This document shows positions 23,101 through 36,001 of a stretch of DNA of 64,000 nt, piece by piece. Source of the DNA: Pseudopyrenochaeta lycopersici (taxonomy: Eukaryota; Ascomycota; Dothideomycetes; Pleosporales; Pseudopyrenochaetaceae); contig NHZP01000029.1 in assembly GCA_003313425.1 (NCBI GenBank), forward strand, positions 664,338-728,337. Direction: 5' to 3'. The notes beneath the pieces are model-generated. The model was not told where the DNA came from. It worked only from the letters and a program-made list of their open reading frames with translations, and did not search any database. The position numbers and the translations under genes are program-made. Position 1 is the stretch's first letter. The number at the start of each line of letters is the position of its first letter.

Positions 23101-26100
23101 CTTCTAAGTCAGAATTAATTTCTAAATTAGGTATTTAAATATATTGTCGTCTCTTAGTCTCTGTTAAAGATCTTAGTATAATAATAAGATAGTTACGTAC
23201 AGTTAGCTGTATTATATCTTCAGATAAATCTAAGTTTGTAGGAGGATTATTCTCTGTCTCTTATAACTAAATCGCGTCTTAGTTAGGATTTTTAATAACT
23301 ATAAACTTATTATCTTAAGAGTTGTTAGATTAAGTAGGCGGTAGTAAAAAGTCAGCTTTAGCATCCTATAACAAAGGATCCCATAGCTTTGCACAACCTT
23401 AATACTCCTAAGCGACCTCGCTTTTATCTTAAGGTACCTACAGCTTAAGTCTCTATCCTAAGGTAGTATTTCTAAATCACGTGCTATTAAGGTCTATAAG
23501 TTAATAGTTACCTTTATCCTAATTAGCATGAAAGACTTTATATAGTCCTAGCTATCTACTCGTAAGCTTCTTATCTCTTAACATGTTAATATCTCTAGCT
23601 AAGTCCTACATTAGTACGAAGTTATCTTCTTTAATTTCCTCTTAACAAATCTCTCTATAATTATCTTAATATTCCTTCTTTTCGCGTTGCAGGCGCTTAG
23701 TTCTTAATACTGCGTCCTTAAGAAATTAATCTCTTAAATCTAGCTGCATAGCTCGCACTGCTAATAACTAGCCTCTTAATATTACTTGTCTGAATAGTAA
23801 TGTCTGCTATGTTAGAAGAGCAAGCTTAATTAGAAGTACTAGATTCTAACTAGTAACTAACTAATAAGGAGAATATCTAGTCTAACTCTAAGTAGAAATT
23901 CTGTCTGCCTATAATACTATTAGAAGATTATTAACCTAAGGTCTAGGAAGCTTTACTAGTACGTTATATATTAGCTTATAACTACCCTTAATTTTTCCTA
24001 TAGCCTAAGGGTTGTATGCTAATGCCTAGATCCTCCTAATATAATAAATCTTAGTAAGGGCTTTAACTACCTTTCTAAAATCAGGTCTGCCGTCTATAGT
24101 AAGTATCCTTATTATGCTCTAGCGACATAAGATTTCCTTATATAAAAACTTAGCGACAGTAGATAACTTATTGTTAGCTATTACTCGTGCCTCTGGCCAT
24201 CTACTAAGGTATTCTTATGCAATTATAATAAATTTCTTTCCTTAATAATGCGGCATGTAAACAACGTCTATAGTAACTCGTTCCTATAATACGTAATAGT
24301 AGGTATTTATTAGCATCTCTTGCTTGCGACTTAATAATCTCCGCTAGCACTGTTTATATAATACAATCGTGCGTTGCACCTCTTTATGCATCCTTTCCTA
24401 CTAGTATTGTTAAGTAAGCATTAAATAGACGCCGTTCACTTCTCTGTAACTAATCTATTAATATACTTCCTATATAGCTATAGTCTTTAGATTAGGATTA
24501 TCTATAACTTAATAAATAGCTATATTCCTTATAGACTTTTAGAATAGATAGCCTTCTCGCACAAAGAAATTTATCACCCTCTTTTTCTACGCTTAAAGTT
24601 GTGCCCTCGTAAGGCCTTTAGGCTTCTTAAATCTTATTAAGAACTAAGTAATTACTTCTAACTTATCTAAGTATTACTTATTTAGTACCCTACTTATCTT
24701 AGCAGGCGAGGCAAACTTAAGGTTAGCGACTAGGTTTTTAATAAAATCTTTAAGGTCGTCTTTAGTCTCGTCTGGCTGTTCTTATCCTTCTAGCTTTAGA
24801 TATTATAATAACGTATTAGGAATAATATTCTTCTTTCTAGGAACATGCTTAATATTAAAGTCCTAGGTAAGGATAGCTGTAAGCTACCTGTTTTAGACTG
24901 ACCTAGGAACGTTAGGCGATAATCTGTTAAGTTAATAAATAAGCGTCTAAGCGTCTGTTTTAATAGTAAAATGTTATCTATATAGCTAGGTTCTGAATTT
25001 CTTTAGCGCCTATAATACTGCCTTACACTTAAGCTTTATTAAGTACTAGAGACTCTTAGCTTTTAACTATATTATACTTTTAAATTAACATAGATATCTT
25101 TTTCTGTCTGCTCTAATCTGTTTAAGAGACGCGCCTGCGCCTTCCTTACTTACGTCTACTACTATAAAAAGTATACCTCTATTCTTATAATTAGGACTCG
25201 CTAACGCTAGGGCTAAAGTAATATATTGCTTTAAGGTACGCATAGCCTCTTGTTAAGCCCCCTGCTATATCTATTTAACGCTAGTCCTTATTAACTAGAA
25301 TAGAGGCTTCGCGCGAATAGTAAAGCTAGGCACCCATATCCTATAGTAGACACAGATACCTATAAACGCCCTTACTTCTTTTACGTTTCTGTATTCTAGC
25401 TAATCTAGAATCTTAGCTACTTTCTGTTAATCTAGATGTCTTCCTTACGCAGTAACCTTATATCTAACTACCCCTAATCTAGAGACTCCCTAATAACACT
25501 TCTTACCTAAAATTATAGCTCTAGCTCTTTCTACGTTAGCTAGAGCCCTGTCTAGCTACTAAATGTGTTCTAATATATATCTTCTTACTCTAGGAAATGC
25601 TTCTTCTCCTCTATAGTTAGTTTTAGGACCGCTAGCAGTAATATTATCTATAAAAGGAATAGTATATAGCTAATAATCCTTTATAATTTTTGTAACTACT
25701 TGCTGAAAGACTATAACTAAGTTAGTTGCGCCTTAAACTATTATACAGTATCAAAGCAAACTAACTAGCGTATAAAAGGCAGTTATGTCTCTGCTGTCTA
25801 GATAAAGTGTAATCTAGTTATATCCTAAGAATAGATCTATAAGAGATAGAATACGACATCTACTAAAACGCTTAGAGAATTCATCTGCTGTCGGAGGCAG
25901 ATTAGCATCCCTAAGAGATACTGCGTTTATCTTAATTAACCTAAGTATTATCTAATAACTCTTATCCTTCTTTTTAACTAGAAACTATAAGTTTCTATAC
26001 TAACTAGCGTATCTTTCTAGTACCCCTCTATTAAGTCTGTTATTAAACATTATAACTACCTCTTCCTTAACAGCTCGCGCTATTAGGAATAATTTTTCTT

Positions 26101-27450
26101 ACTAAGCTTTATATTTAATAGTCCGTATCTTATATAGAGGACATACATCCTTAATAATTCGTCCTGTCTTAGAGAAAGTAAAAGCGATCGCGCCTTCTCT
26201 GTTTATTAATATTTTAATAAATAGCTAAACTTCTAATTTTATTAACTTAGATCTAAACTTTTATAAGGCTAGCCTTTCTAGTGTTAATCTTATGCCCTGT
26301 AAGAATACTATATGTCTGCATTTAAAAAGGTAATTAAAAGGCCTTATATTAGGAGGTCTCAGACTTTTTCTTAAGAGTTACAGTTTAACAGCATATCGCT
26401 TCTAATCCTCACGCCTAAACTCCTTAATATCTAATACCGCAGGAATATCTACAGGTCGCACCTTGTCAGCTACCCTCTTATGCAGGGTATTAACCTAACT
26501 GCCTGTGTACTTCCTTCTCTTTTCCTATTGCGCCTGACGGTTAAGTTTACATATAACTAAAAAAGACTCTAATTCTCGCACAGCTAAAGGATCCTTAGAG
26601 GCTCTAACTCTATAGCTTATTACTTACTTTACCTATTCTTTAAATTACTGCTTATTATTAGTCGTAAAAATAGGTAAAAATTTGCTAAATCTAACAGAAG
26701 CTTTCACAAACTTAGCCTCCTAAATATACTTAACCTAAGTATAAGATAAATAAGATTCTAAACTAAAACATCGCCCTAGGTATCTTCTACTTAAATCTAG
26801 ACACTCCTCCCTAGAAAGGGTGTCTACTACATATTTTCCTTATCTTTAGGAGTTGGTATATAGTCTCTCAGATATAGCGGAGCAGGATTAGAGGCTATAA
26901 AGACGGCGTTTCTATCTCCATTCTTAGAAATAATCCTGCACGTAATCCTTCTATATACGTTATACTAAATTAATAACCTTACTAAAGCGCACTAAGGTCC
27001 ACCTAAAATCGCTAATCTTGTTAGGTTTTAAATAATCCTAAAGTAACTAACAACAGTCACCTCTCCTACTTTAACTAGGACACTCCACGCAGTTCCTATA
27101 AAAGGATCAGTGCTTCTATTCGTAGTAACTACTCTATCTTAATACGAGCTACCTTACTTATAGTCTTTATATATAAGCTTTAATACCTTAGCCGCACTAT
27201 ATCTTAAAAGGTTTATCTGTGCGCTAGTGTTAATAAGACACTTTACTACATACCTATTAAATAAGGCCTAGCAGGTTAGAAGGTCACACTGCACGTAGGC
27301 TATGCCTATCTTCTTTTAAATTATTATGGCTTCTTATTTAGTAGGATTAACTAAAGCTTTATACTAAGTATTATATATTCCTAGGGCTTTATGCCTAGTT
27401 TATGCATTAAAAGTCCTAAATTATATTAAGTTAAGCTCTAAATTTAGTCC
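23100..27450 (-). pseudogene. Element A pol: protease, reverse transcriptase, RNase H, integrase
   Basis: Read on the minus strand with stops ignored. The protease active-site segment CLINTSAQINLL is at 27,211-27,240 (family pattern D-T/S-G/S-A). The reverse transcriptase has the metal-binding box FIDN at about 25,643-25,654, where a second Asp is usual; Asn fits G-to-A damage. RNase H follows at about 24,950-25,260 (LFIVVVDVSKEGAG). The integrase core lies at about 23,900-24,350 (ERVTIDVVYMPHY, then KFIIIA, then TIDGRPDF). The integrase C-terminal module at about 23,440-23,720 has the GPYKV-like segment LGLYKVFHANQDKG. This order identifies Ty3/Gypsy. Dozens of TAG/TAA stops make it inactive. 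Confidence 0.85.
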
Positions 27451-28199
27451 TTTTTTAAGACTAACCGTCTCTACTTAATTTAATTTAACCTTTTCTTTAT
27501 TAGAAAAATGCCTCCGAACATCCCTAATAACATAGGCGGACGCGGGGTTATACAGGGTAAGGCACTACAGTGTCAGCCAATCAGGTTCTAACAGGTCTTG
27601 CTTAGCTAACCTGGCAATTGCTAATTAGCTAGCCGGCCCAATACTCAATTCCACGGCGTTCACGCTAGCTAACAACGCGGCAGGCTTATTAATCGCTTTT
27701 AATATATTTCTAACTTATTTTCGAAGCTGATGTTAGCTTATAAGGTCCCTAAAAGTCACACTACACACCTCCTAACGCAGTATAGTAGTAGTAATATAGT
27801 TTAGATGCGGGCCCAGCAAATAACGGAGCTCTGTGTTAGTAAGGCCGTTATTCTAGTTCTTCTTTTTCTTATTCTAACTAACAAATTCAGGCTCAGCTTT
27901 TAAATCTTAAAAGCTTCTATTGTTGTCTAGAGGCTGTATAAGAGAGAATAGCTTATTATAGGCTTAGCTAGCGAATAGAATTAGCTCTACTTATTCAAAC
28001 TCCTTAATATCTATTAGTTCGAATGCAGTGTTACCCCTTATAACAGGCATATAATAGTCCTTAACTATAACTCGCTTTAGTTGTTTAGAATAAGGAGGTT
28101 TAGCAGGAGCTTACTTCTGAACTTTACTCTGCCTAACTTTCTTAAGAACTAGATCTTTCTTAATATTCTAACGCGTTTAAGAGCGTGTTACTGCATAAG
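27451..28199. other. Spacer and gag C-terminal region of element A
   Basis: This region lies between gag and pol. The minus strand still shows long open stretches (for example KPPYSKQLKRVIVKDYYMP near 28,080), so part may be the end of gag. Bases near 27,561-27,690 are comparatively GC-rich and carry a CAATCAGG / GCTAATTAGC segment like the one at 22,803. No named domain. Confidence 0.35.
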
Positions 28200-30060
28200 T
28201 TAAGCTAGCATTTACTACTTCTTCTTTAAAAGCACTAAGAATAATGTCCTAAGATGTAACCTTATTAAGGGTAAAATACGCTTTAGTTAAGCCTCTTAGT
28301 AATATCCTAACGTTCTAAAAGTTTAGTAGGTCCTTAGCCAGGCTTATAGCTATCCTGCTATATCTATCTTCTACAATCGTATTCGTATTAGGACTAACTA
28401 CCTTCTGTTGCTGCACAGCTAGTAGTCCAAGCTTTCGATATTAAGCAGGCCTTAAGTCTACTCTATTAAACTTCTCTAGATATACTACTAATACTAGCTA
28501 ATCTAAGACATTATTAGTAACTCCGTAATACTCCCAAATTTTCTGTTTTAACTAATAGAGCTGTAACGTTTAGGGTGCAGTTCCTTAGATTTACCCTAAC
28601 CTCTTATGCGAAGGACTAAAATAGTAAGTCTTATATCTAACTTCCCTGTTCTACTTAAAGCTAATCCAGCTAAGATGCAAAAGCAGCTAATATAGCTTAC
28701 ATTCTCTAGCAATATAACTAGGGAGGTTACACATATTATAAGTATTTCGATATTCACGTCCTTAGATAGTGATTGCGCCTTACTAAGGATTTAAGTTGCG
28801 AGGAGCCGTCGTCATGTACGAGCCATTATTCCTTTCCGATAGTGACTGCTTAGCATCATCTCTTAAGACGACTCAGCTGATAAAGTACGCGTACGTAGCT
28901 AGGTTCCTCAGAATCTAACCAAGCTTAGGATAAACCATTATCTCGTTAACCTTAGCTAGGCTAATCTTCTAGTCGCCAAGGGCTAAAATAAGGTCTTAAA
29001 CCTCTAGATCTACACTAGGTAGAAGAGCAGGCCTAGCTTCCTCTTAAACTTTGCTTTTCTTATACTTATTAACTGCGTCTTTTAGCTGCTTAGCTGTTAA
29101 TATTTTCTTTTCTTAATTAAGGATCTAGTGTGCAAGCTTAGCCTCTCTTTCTATATAACTAGAGGATATCTATTTTATCCCCTCTCTCTAGCAGTACACG
29201 CGCTTAAGATACGTGTAAATCTTCTTAATATTAAAACTCTCTAGCTTGTCTAGAATCAGCCCTTCATACATGTAGATAAAGATTATATCTTAGTCTTCTC
29301 TTAGAAGGCCTCTAGCGAAAAAGAAGCTAGCCTCTGTCCTATATAGCTAGCCTATCTTAATACAAGCATTACTGTACGCTGCGAAGTTAGTTAAATACTT
29401 AGATAGTCCTAGGAATTTTCTTAACGTTTCAGAAACATAGGTCTCTAGGAACGCTCGCGTTCCTATGCGTTAAGCTACATCTTAATTATACTAATACTCT
29501 TTTATTACTTCTTAAAGCTTCTTCTAGTCTAGTACCCTATATAGCCTTATTTTCTTAATAAAGCTTCTGCACATAGTATTACAGAAGTCTAGAAGGATTC
29601 TTATCTTTTAATAGTTATTATAGCTGCTATTATCTGCCTAGCGATTAAAGTTATCTAGGAACTTAGTAACGTCTTTTCCTATAAATAGAAAGTCTTTCCT
29701 TACCAGCCTTATAGGTATAAGTACTTTACTAGTATCTATAGTATGTTTTTTAATAACCTTAATAGCCGGCGTAAGATTTAATCTAAATAACAGCGAATCT
29801 GGTGTTAATTTAGCTATAAGGATAGCTGAAGGCTGAATCCTAAATAGGCTGCTGCAGCCCTTTAGTATAACTAAATAAAGAGACTGTAACTACTAAGCAG
29901 TTCCTTGCTAACGCTAATAATTAACTAAAATCTAATACTGTACTACTTCTAAATTATTTCTTAATTATTTATAGCTGTTCTCGTTTCTATTTTCTATTAT
30001 CTTATTCTTATTCTTATTACTATTCTATTACTAAGTTAGCTTCCGCTTATTATATAGGAA
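28200..30060 (-). pseudogene. Element A gag
   Basis: The minus strand encodes IPIRLVRKDFLFIGKDVTKF at about 29,680-29,740, then LDNFNR, a typical retrotransposon gag capsid start, followed by a mostly helical domain and a basic C-terminal part. A Cys-poor remnant (CNLPSYIARECK, near 28,710-28,745) is where a zinc knuckle would be expected. Stops at Trp and Gln codons indicate RIP. Boundaries are approximate. Confidence 0.65.
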
Positions 30061-30150
30061 GTCTTAATTTATTATAGCAAGATAACAAGGATACAGCCTC
30101 AACAGAGCTGGTCCCTGTCAACTCTTAGCTCCAAAAATGTAGAGGGGGTG

Positions 30151-30260
30151 GCCGCAACAGCGCCATCCCTCTCAAAGGTTCCAAAGGCTGGCCGCAACAG
30201 CGCCATCCCTCTCAAAGGTTCCAAAGGCTAGCCGCAACAGCGCCATCCCTCTTAAAGGTT
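30151..30260. repeat. 40-base tandem repeat in the leader of element A
   Basis: The unit starts GCCGCAACAGCGCCATCCCT and is 40 bases long, with copies at 30151, 30191 and 30231 (last one partial). The first two are nearly identical and the last carries C-to-T and G-to-A changes. It lies between the 5' LTR and gag, outside any frame I can support. Confidence 0.9.
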
Positions 30261-30443
30261 TATCAGGGTTAAACAGACACCCAGCTCTTTCTAGGTAATC
30301 CTATAATCTCTATATCGCAATATAGCGCTCTCATATTTGTGTTTTCGACGTTAACAGTTCAATACCATGTAGGCTTTTTCTGCTCTCATTAGCTATAGCC
30401 TAACCAGAACAGACCGTTATGCCCCTTAGGCTTCACTATTATT

Positions 30444-30800
30444 TGTAGAGTTAACAAGGTAGTTCAGCACAATCCCGCAGTTCTAGTGTTGTAAATGAGA
30501 GGTAACGTTGGAATCAAACGTGCGTGAATAACAGGAGCAGCCCTGCCTGTGCAGTCTGCCAGAAACGAAGGTAAGTATGGAGCCTAATTAAAAGTAATAA
30601 ACAAAATGGTCTAAAATCTCATTAAATTGACGTAGCTAATGCACTAGCTACTTCGCAAAATCTCAGTTTTGAAGTGAATTCTCGTGGTGTGTGGTGCATT
30701 TTGTTGAGATCTCTCGCATCTCCAAGTCTTATCATCAAATCTCGCTAACAAAGGAAACCCATCATCACCTGATTGCCCAGGTACCCTGTGCAACGGCACA
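30444..30800 (-). repeat. 5' LTR of element A
   Basis: 357 bases, aligning without gaps to 18148-18504. Seven differences are G-to-A in this copy on the plus strand, six of them TpG to TpA. The element promoter and start of transcription should lie here, reading leftward. Confidence 0.95.
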
Positions 30801-31009
30801 ATAGTAATATAGAACTATCTCTTTACTATTATCTATAGTATAAAGTAAGTACTATTACCTAAAACTATATATTATATAATAATACTTCTCTATATAATAG
30901 TCTAGAGATAGTTCCTCTTACGTAATTTAGTAAATAGGCCGCCTCTACTAGTAAGACGACTAACCCTTTTATTAAAGTTAACTTATAAGTAGATAAAAAA
31001 CTACTAACT

Positions 31010-32213
31010 CTTAGCGTAAGTATACTTTTAACTCTTAAAGAGTATATCTTAGCTACTAAAAAGAGACGTAATAAGCTCTAAGTACTTCTACGCCTACGCC
31101 TAATTAAAAAGGAAATTATATAGCTAGAAAGTATTAAATATAACTTTACTTTAGCTTTATTAGTAGATAGAACTTCTAAAGTTTAAGTTATAAAGGCGTA
31201 TAAGAGAAGCGTACTTAACGCGTCCCTACCTCTATATATAAAATACACGCTTAAACCTAAAGATTTATCTAAATACTAAAAAAGAAACTTAAAAAAATAT
31301 TATAAGTATTTTTACTTATATAAAGTAGTATTTTAACTCTTACTATAGGAATTTTATCTTAATAATAATAAAGTTATCTAAGCTATATAGTACTTAAGAA
31401 GAAACTTAAGAGACTTTTAGTATATATACTATAAGCGCGTATTTAAAGTAAATAAAATAATACTTACTTAGGAATACTTTAAGTAATATATACTTAACTT
31501 ACTATTTAACTTAATTAATTATAGCTTTAAAGTAGCTATAATCCACGCTTAAGCTATATAGTAAAAAGACTAGACTATTTGTAAGGAAGTCTTCGAGGGA
31601 GGTAAGGTTAGATCTATAAATAGATTTAAGCTAGTACTAAAGTAGACTAGTACTATAATATATATCTTATAATAGTAGGATAGATAAAGATATAATAGAC
31701 TTCCTCCTATATATAGTAGGACCTAGCTACTAGCTATATATAGTAATTCTGCTTATATAATATATAAGTAAGAAGCGTAACCTTAATAAGGATTAAGTAA
31801 GAGGTAATAATAAAATATATTTTATTGTTGCTAGGTACAGAATAAAAGTAGAGGTAAGCCCTACTTTTATAGACATAAAATAAGATTACTAAGCTAAACT
31901 ATAACTAACTAATAAAAGATAAAATATCCTTCTATGCTTATAAATTAGATTTATAAGCGAGGGGTAAGAGGGGTAAAGAGGAGTAAAGAGGAGTTATAAA
32001 GTAATAACCTAGGTTATTATTCTATATTAACTTTTAACTAAGAATCTTAAGAGTCTTAATAGTTTATCTTAGAAACTAGAAACAGCTGTAACTCTATAGT
32101 TACTCGCTCTATTTAAGTGCTTTAAGATTTAATCTTAGATAGTTTTATACGCTCTATAAGATAGAGCTATTTATAACTTAAAAGCTTATAAAAAGATATA
32201 ATCTTTACAAAGA
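31010..32213. repeat. Unclassified AT-rich repeat (left arm)
   Basis: This is mirrored at 62,797-64,000. Long stretches translate on the plus strand with only TAG/TAA breaks, so it was once coding, but I recognise no domain. Bases about 32,140-32,210 recur inverted at about 17,936-18,000. Confidence 0.4.
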
Positions 32214-32662
32214 GTAACCTTAGCTAGTATTAGGTAATATATTATTTATTAATATAGTAGCTTATATAAAGTAATATTAAGTATTAGCTACTATATATAG
32301 TCTTATAAAAAGAGCCTAACCTAATTTCTTACCTTTACTATATAAAATATACTAAGCCTAGAGATAAGACTTACTTCTATTACGTTAACTTAAATATCTC
32401 TAAGGCTATATACTTAGGTAAGGGCGTAAATATTATTTAAGAAAGCGTCTCTTTTAATAATAAAGATAAAGATAACTATATATAGATACTACGTAGCTTT
32501 TATAATATTATCTATAAGTACTAGAACTAGTAGGAAAACTTAAGACTTAAGAACTCTACTAGTTATATTAAGGGATAGGATAATAAGAGAGACTAGCTAA
32601 AGAGTTATAGTGCGAAATTCCCTAATATTAAATAGTTTAGTTAGCTTTATAAGGCTAGTTAT
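32214..32662 (+). pseudogene. Fragment of the element A additional ORF (left arm)
   Basis: The plus strand matches the minus strand of about 19,775-20,235 in element A, including the segment around TACGTTAACTTAAATATCTC. It is cut at 32,663 by an LTR of the same family in the opposite direction. It is mirrored at 62,348-62,796. It is more heavily mutated than the element A copy. Confidence 0.7.
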
Positions 32663-33027
32663 TGTGGAGTTAACAAGGTGGTTCGGCACAATCCTGCAGT
32701 TCTAGTGTTGTGAATGAGAGGTAACGTTGGAATCAAACGTGCGTGAATAACAGGAGCAGCCCTGCCTGTGCAGTCTGCCAGAAACGAAGGTAAGTATGGA
32801 GCCTGATTAAAAGTAATAAACAAAATAGTCTGAAATCTTATTTAATTAACATAGCTAATGCACTAGCTACTTTGTAAAATCTCAGTTTTAAAGTGAATTA
32901 TCGTGGTGTGTGGTGCATAGTGCATGAGGTTTAGTGCATAATGCATCTCTACGTCTTATTACTAAATTTTGCTAATAAAGGAAACCTATTATTACCTAAT
33001 TACTTAGGTACCCTGCGTAACAGTATA
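32663..33027 (-). repeat. Element A LTR (left arm copy)
   Basis: It runs from TGTGGAGTTAACAAGG to CAGTATA, 365 bases. It has more transitions than the two LTRs of the complete element and a small insertion near 32,920-32,945 (GTGCATGAGG region). Confidence 0.85.
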
Positions 33028-33803
33028 AATCTCCCCTACTTTAAGCTTAGTCCTATTAAGCTTATAAATCCTACTTATTATTCCTTCTCTTTATAAGCAG
33101 AACTATTAGCAGGAGGAGAAGAGAGCTAAGAAAAGACACATAAAAAAAGAAAGGAAAGAAAGAAATTATTACCCTACGAATAAAGGAAAGGTAGTATAAG
33201 CTATATTTCTGCAGGAGGAGTAGTCCTTGTAATCGTGCAGGTTCCTTTATAAACTCTCGCACTTTATTGTTAAATCTCTTAAAGATAGTAGGAAAAATAA
33301 AAGAAAACGCGCTTTAACCTTACTGTTAACAACGCTAGTAAGTATGCTATTATTGTAGTATCCTTTAAATAACTAGGAGGCACTTAGCTAATTAGAGTCT
33401 GTTAAGCCTTACCTAGTAATTGCTGATTAGCTAGGCTCTTAATAGTGCAGCTAAATTATCCTTACTTCTTCTTCTTAATCTCCTTAATCCTCTTGCTACG
33501 ATGAGGAGTCTGCGACGGTGTATGCAGATTTGACGCGCTTATATTAGGTTGCGCTTGCCTAGGACGAGAAGGCGCGAGAGGAGGTCCTATAGGTGACTGA
33601 CCAGGCGAATATTAACTTAGCGCCTGTTGCTGCGATGATGACCTTCGTGAACTAGCATGAGTTGAAGTCTATGGAGACTTAGTTGCGCTTTAGATAGATA
33701 GACGCCTCGGTTTCTCTACTATTTTTAATTGCGCAGTAAGGAGATTAACCTCCCAGCGACTCTAAATGATATTTTGTTTAATTTTAACTTATTTTATGTG
33801 TCT

Positions 33804-33826
33804 GGGGGGGGGGAGGGGGGGGAGGG
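33804..33826 (+). repeat. G-run cluster in the arm copy of element A
   Basis: Runs of 10, 8 and 3 G are separated by single A bases on the plus strand. The complete element has only CTGGGAGG at the same place (near 22,975). The mirror copy is a C-run at about 61,184-61,203. Confidence 0.85.
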
Positions 33827-36001
33827 TTGTGCTGCGTGTGTGTAATGCTAAATATATAAAAATATGCGAAAATTTGATAAAGGAAATACAGCCCCTCCCC
33901 TGCTTTAAGATAAAAGCCCGTCCCTTAGGCTTAAGTAAGCTTATCTTCTAAGTTAGAATTAATTTCTAAATTAGGTATTTAAATATATTGTTATCTCTTA
34001 GTCTCTGTTAAAGATCTTAGTATAATAATAGGATAGCTGCGCGTAGTTAGCTGTATTATATTTTTAGATAAATCTAAGTTTATAGGAGGGTTATTCTCTA
34101 TCTTTTGTAACTAAATCGCGTCTTAGTTAGGATTCTTAATAACTGTAAACTTATTATCTTAAGAGTTATTAAATCAAACAGGCGGCGGTAAAAAGTTAGC
34201 CTTAACATCCTATAATAATAAATCTTATAGCTTTACACGACCTTAATACTCTTAAGTAACCTTACTTTTATCTTAAGGTACCTATAGTTTAAGTCTCTAT
34301 CCTAGAGTAGTGTTTCTAAATTACGTGCTATTAAGGTCTATAAGTTAATAGTTGCCTTTATCTTAGTTAGTATAAAAGACTTTATATAGTCCTAGCTATC
34401 TGCTTATAAGCTTCTTATCTCTTAATATGTTAATGTCTCTAGCTAAGTCCTATATTAGTACGAAGTTATCGTCTTTAATTTCTTCTTAATAAATCTCCCT
34501 ATAATTATCTTAATATTTCTTCTTTTCGCGTTGTAGGCGCTTAGTTCTTAATACTGCGTCTTTAAGAAATTAATCTCTTAAATCTAGCTGCATAGCTTAT
34601 ACTAATAATAAACTAGCCTCTTAATATTACTTGTCTAAATAGCAATATCTGCTATATTAGAAGAGCAAGCTTAATTAGAAGTACTAGATTCTAACTAGTA
34701 ACTAACTAATAAGGAGAATATCTAGTCTAACTCTGCGTAGAAATTCTGTCTGCCTATAATACTATTAGAAGATTATTAACTTAAGGTCTAGGAAGCTTAA
34801 TAAGTGCGTTGCATATTAGCTTATAACTACCCTTAATTTTTCCTATATCCTAAGGGTTATATACTAATACTTAGATCCTCCTAATATAATAAATCTTAGT
34901 AAGGGCTTTAACTACCTTTCTAAAATTAGGCCTACTGTCTATAGTAAGCGTCTTTATTATACTTTAGTAATATAAGATTTCCTTATATAAAAATTTAGTA
35001 ACAGTAGATAACTTGTTGTTAGCTATTACTCGTGCCTCTAGCTATCTACTAAGGTATTCTTGTGTAATTATAATAAATTTCTTTCCTTAATAATACAGTA
35101 TGTAAATAACGTCTATAGTAACTTGTTCCTATAATACGTAATAGTAGGTATTTATTAGTATCTCTTACTTGCGACTTAATAATCTTTGCTAGCACTATTC
35201 GTATAATGTAATCGTGCGTCGCACCTTCTTATGCATCCTTTCCTACTAGTATTATTAAGTAAGTATTAAATAGACGCTGTTTACTCCTCTATAACTAATC
35301 TATTAATGTACTTCCTATATAGCTATAGTCTTAAGATTAAGATTATCTATAACTTAATAAATAGCTATATTCCTTATAGACTTCTAGAATAGATAGCCTT
35401 CTCGCATAAAGAAATTTATCGCCCTCTTTTTCTATGCTTAAAGTTATGCCTTTGTGAGGCCTTTATACTTCTTAAATCTTATTAAGAACTAAGTAATGAC
35501 TTTAGACTTATCTAAGTATCGCTTATTTAGTACCCTACTTATCTTAGCAGGCGAGGTAAACTTAAGGTTAGTAACTAGGTTTTTAATAAAATCTTTAAGG
35601 TTATCTTTAGTCTTATCTAGCTGTTCCTATCTTTCTAGCTTTAGATAACGTAATAACGTATTAGTAATAATATTCTTCTTTCTAGGAATATACTTAATAT
35701 TAAAGTCCTAAGTAAGGATAGCTGCGAGCTACCTGTTTTAGACTAACCTAGGGACGTCAGGCGATAATATGTTAAGTTAATAAATAAGTGTCTAAGTGTC
35801 TGTTTTAATAGTAAAATATTGTCTATATAGCTAGGTTCTAAATTTCTTTAACGCCTATAATACTGCCTTATACTTAAGCTTTATTAAGTGCTAGAGACTC
35901 TTAGCTTTTAACTAAATTATACTTTTAAATTAACATAGATGTCTTTTTCTGTCTGCTCTAATCTGTTTAAGAGACGCGCCTGCGCCTTCCTTACTTATAT
36001 C

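Larger units (their letters stand above)
18148..30800 (-). mobile_element. Complete 12.65-kb Ty3/Gypsy-type LTR retrotransposon (element A), RIP-damaged
   Basis: Two 357-base LTRs bound the element, flanked by ATAG on both sides (18144-18147 and 30801-30804; AATAG if the last LTR base is shared). On the minus strand the order is 5' LTR, leader with a 40-base tandem repeat, gag with zinc-knuckle-like segment, protease, reverse transcriptase, RNase H, integrase, a large extra gene, a purine tract and the 3' LTR. Integrase after RNase H defines the Ty3/Gypsy order. The length is well above the usual 5-8 kb because of the extra gene. Every long frame is broken by C-to-T/G-to-A stops, so it cannot move on its own. 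Truncated copies lie in both palindrome arms. Confidence 0.9.
32663..36001 (-). mobile_element. Truncated, internally deleted copy of element A (left arm)
   Basis: It starts with a 365-base LTR (32663-33027), then the polypurine tract, the last part of the additional ORF (33,470-33,715), the integrase (about 34,150-35,500) and the RNase H (about 35,800-35,990). It stops at the MITE at 36,002. Bases equal to 19,140-22,885 of element A are missing. Reverse transcriptase, protease, gag and the 5' LTR are absent. Confidence 0.85.

Noticed and set aside
33766..33951. 61-codon open frame on the plus strand
   Set aside because: It runs across the G-runs, antisense to the retroelement, with no homologous frame in the complete element A copy.
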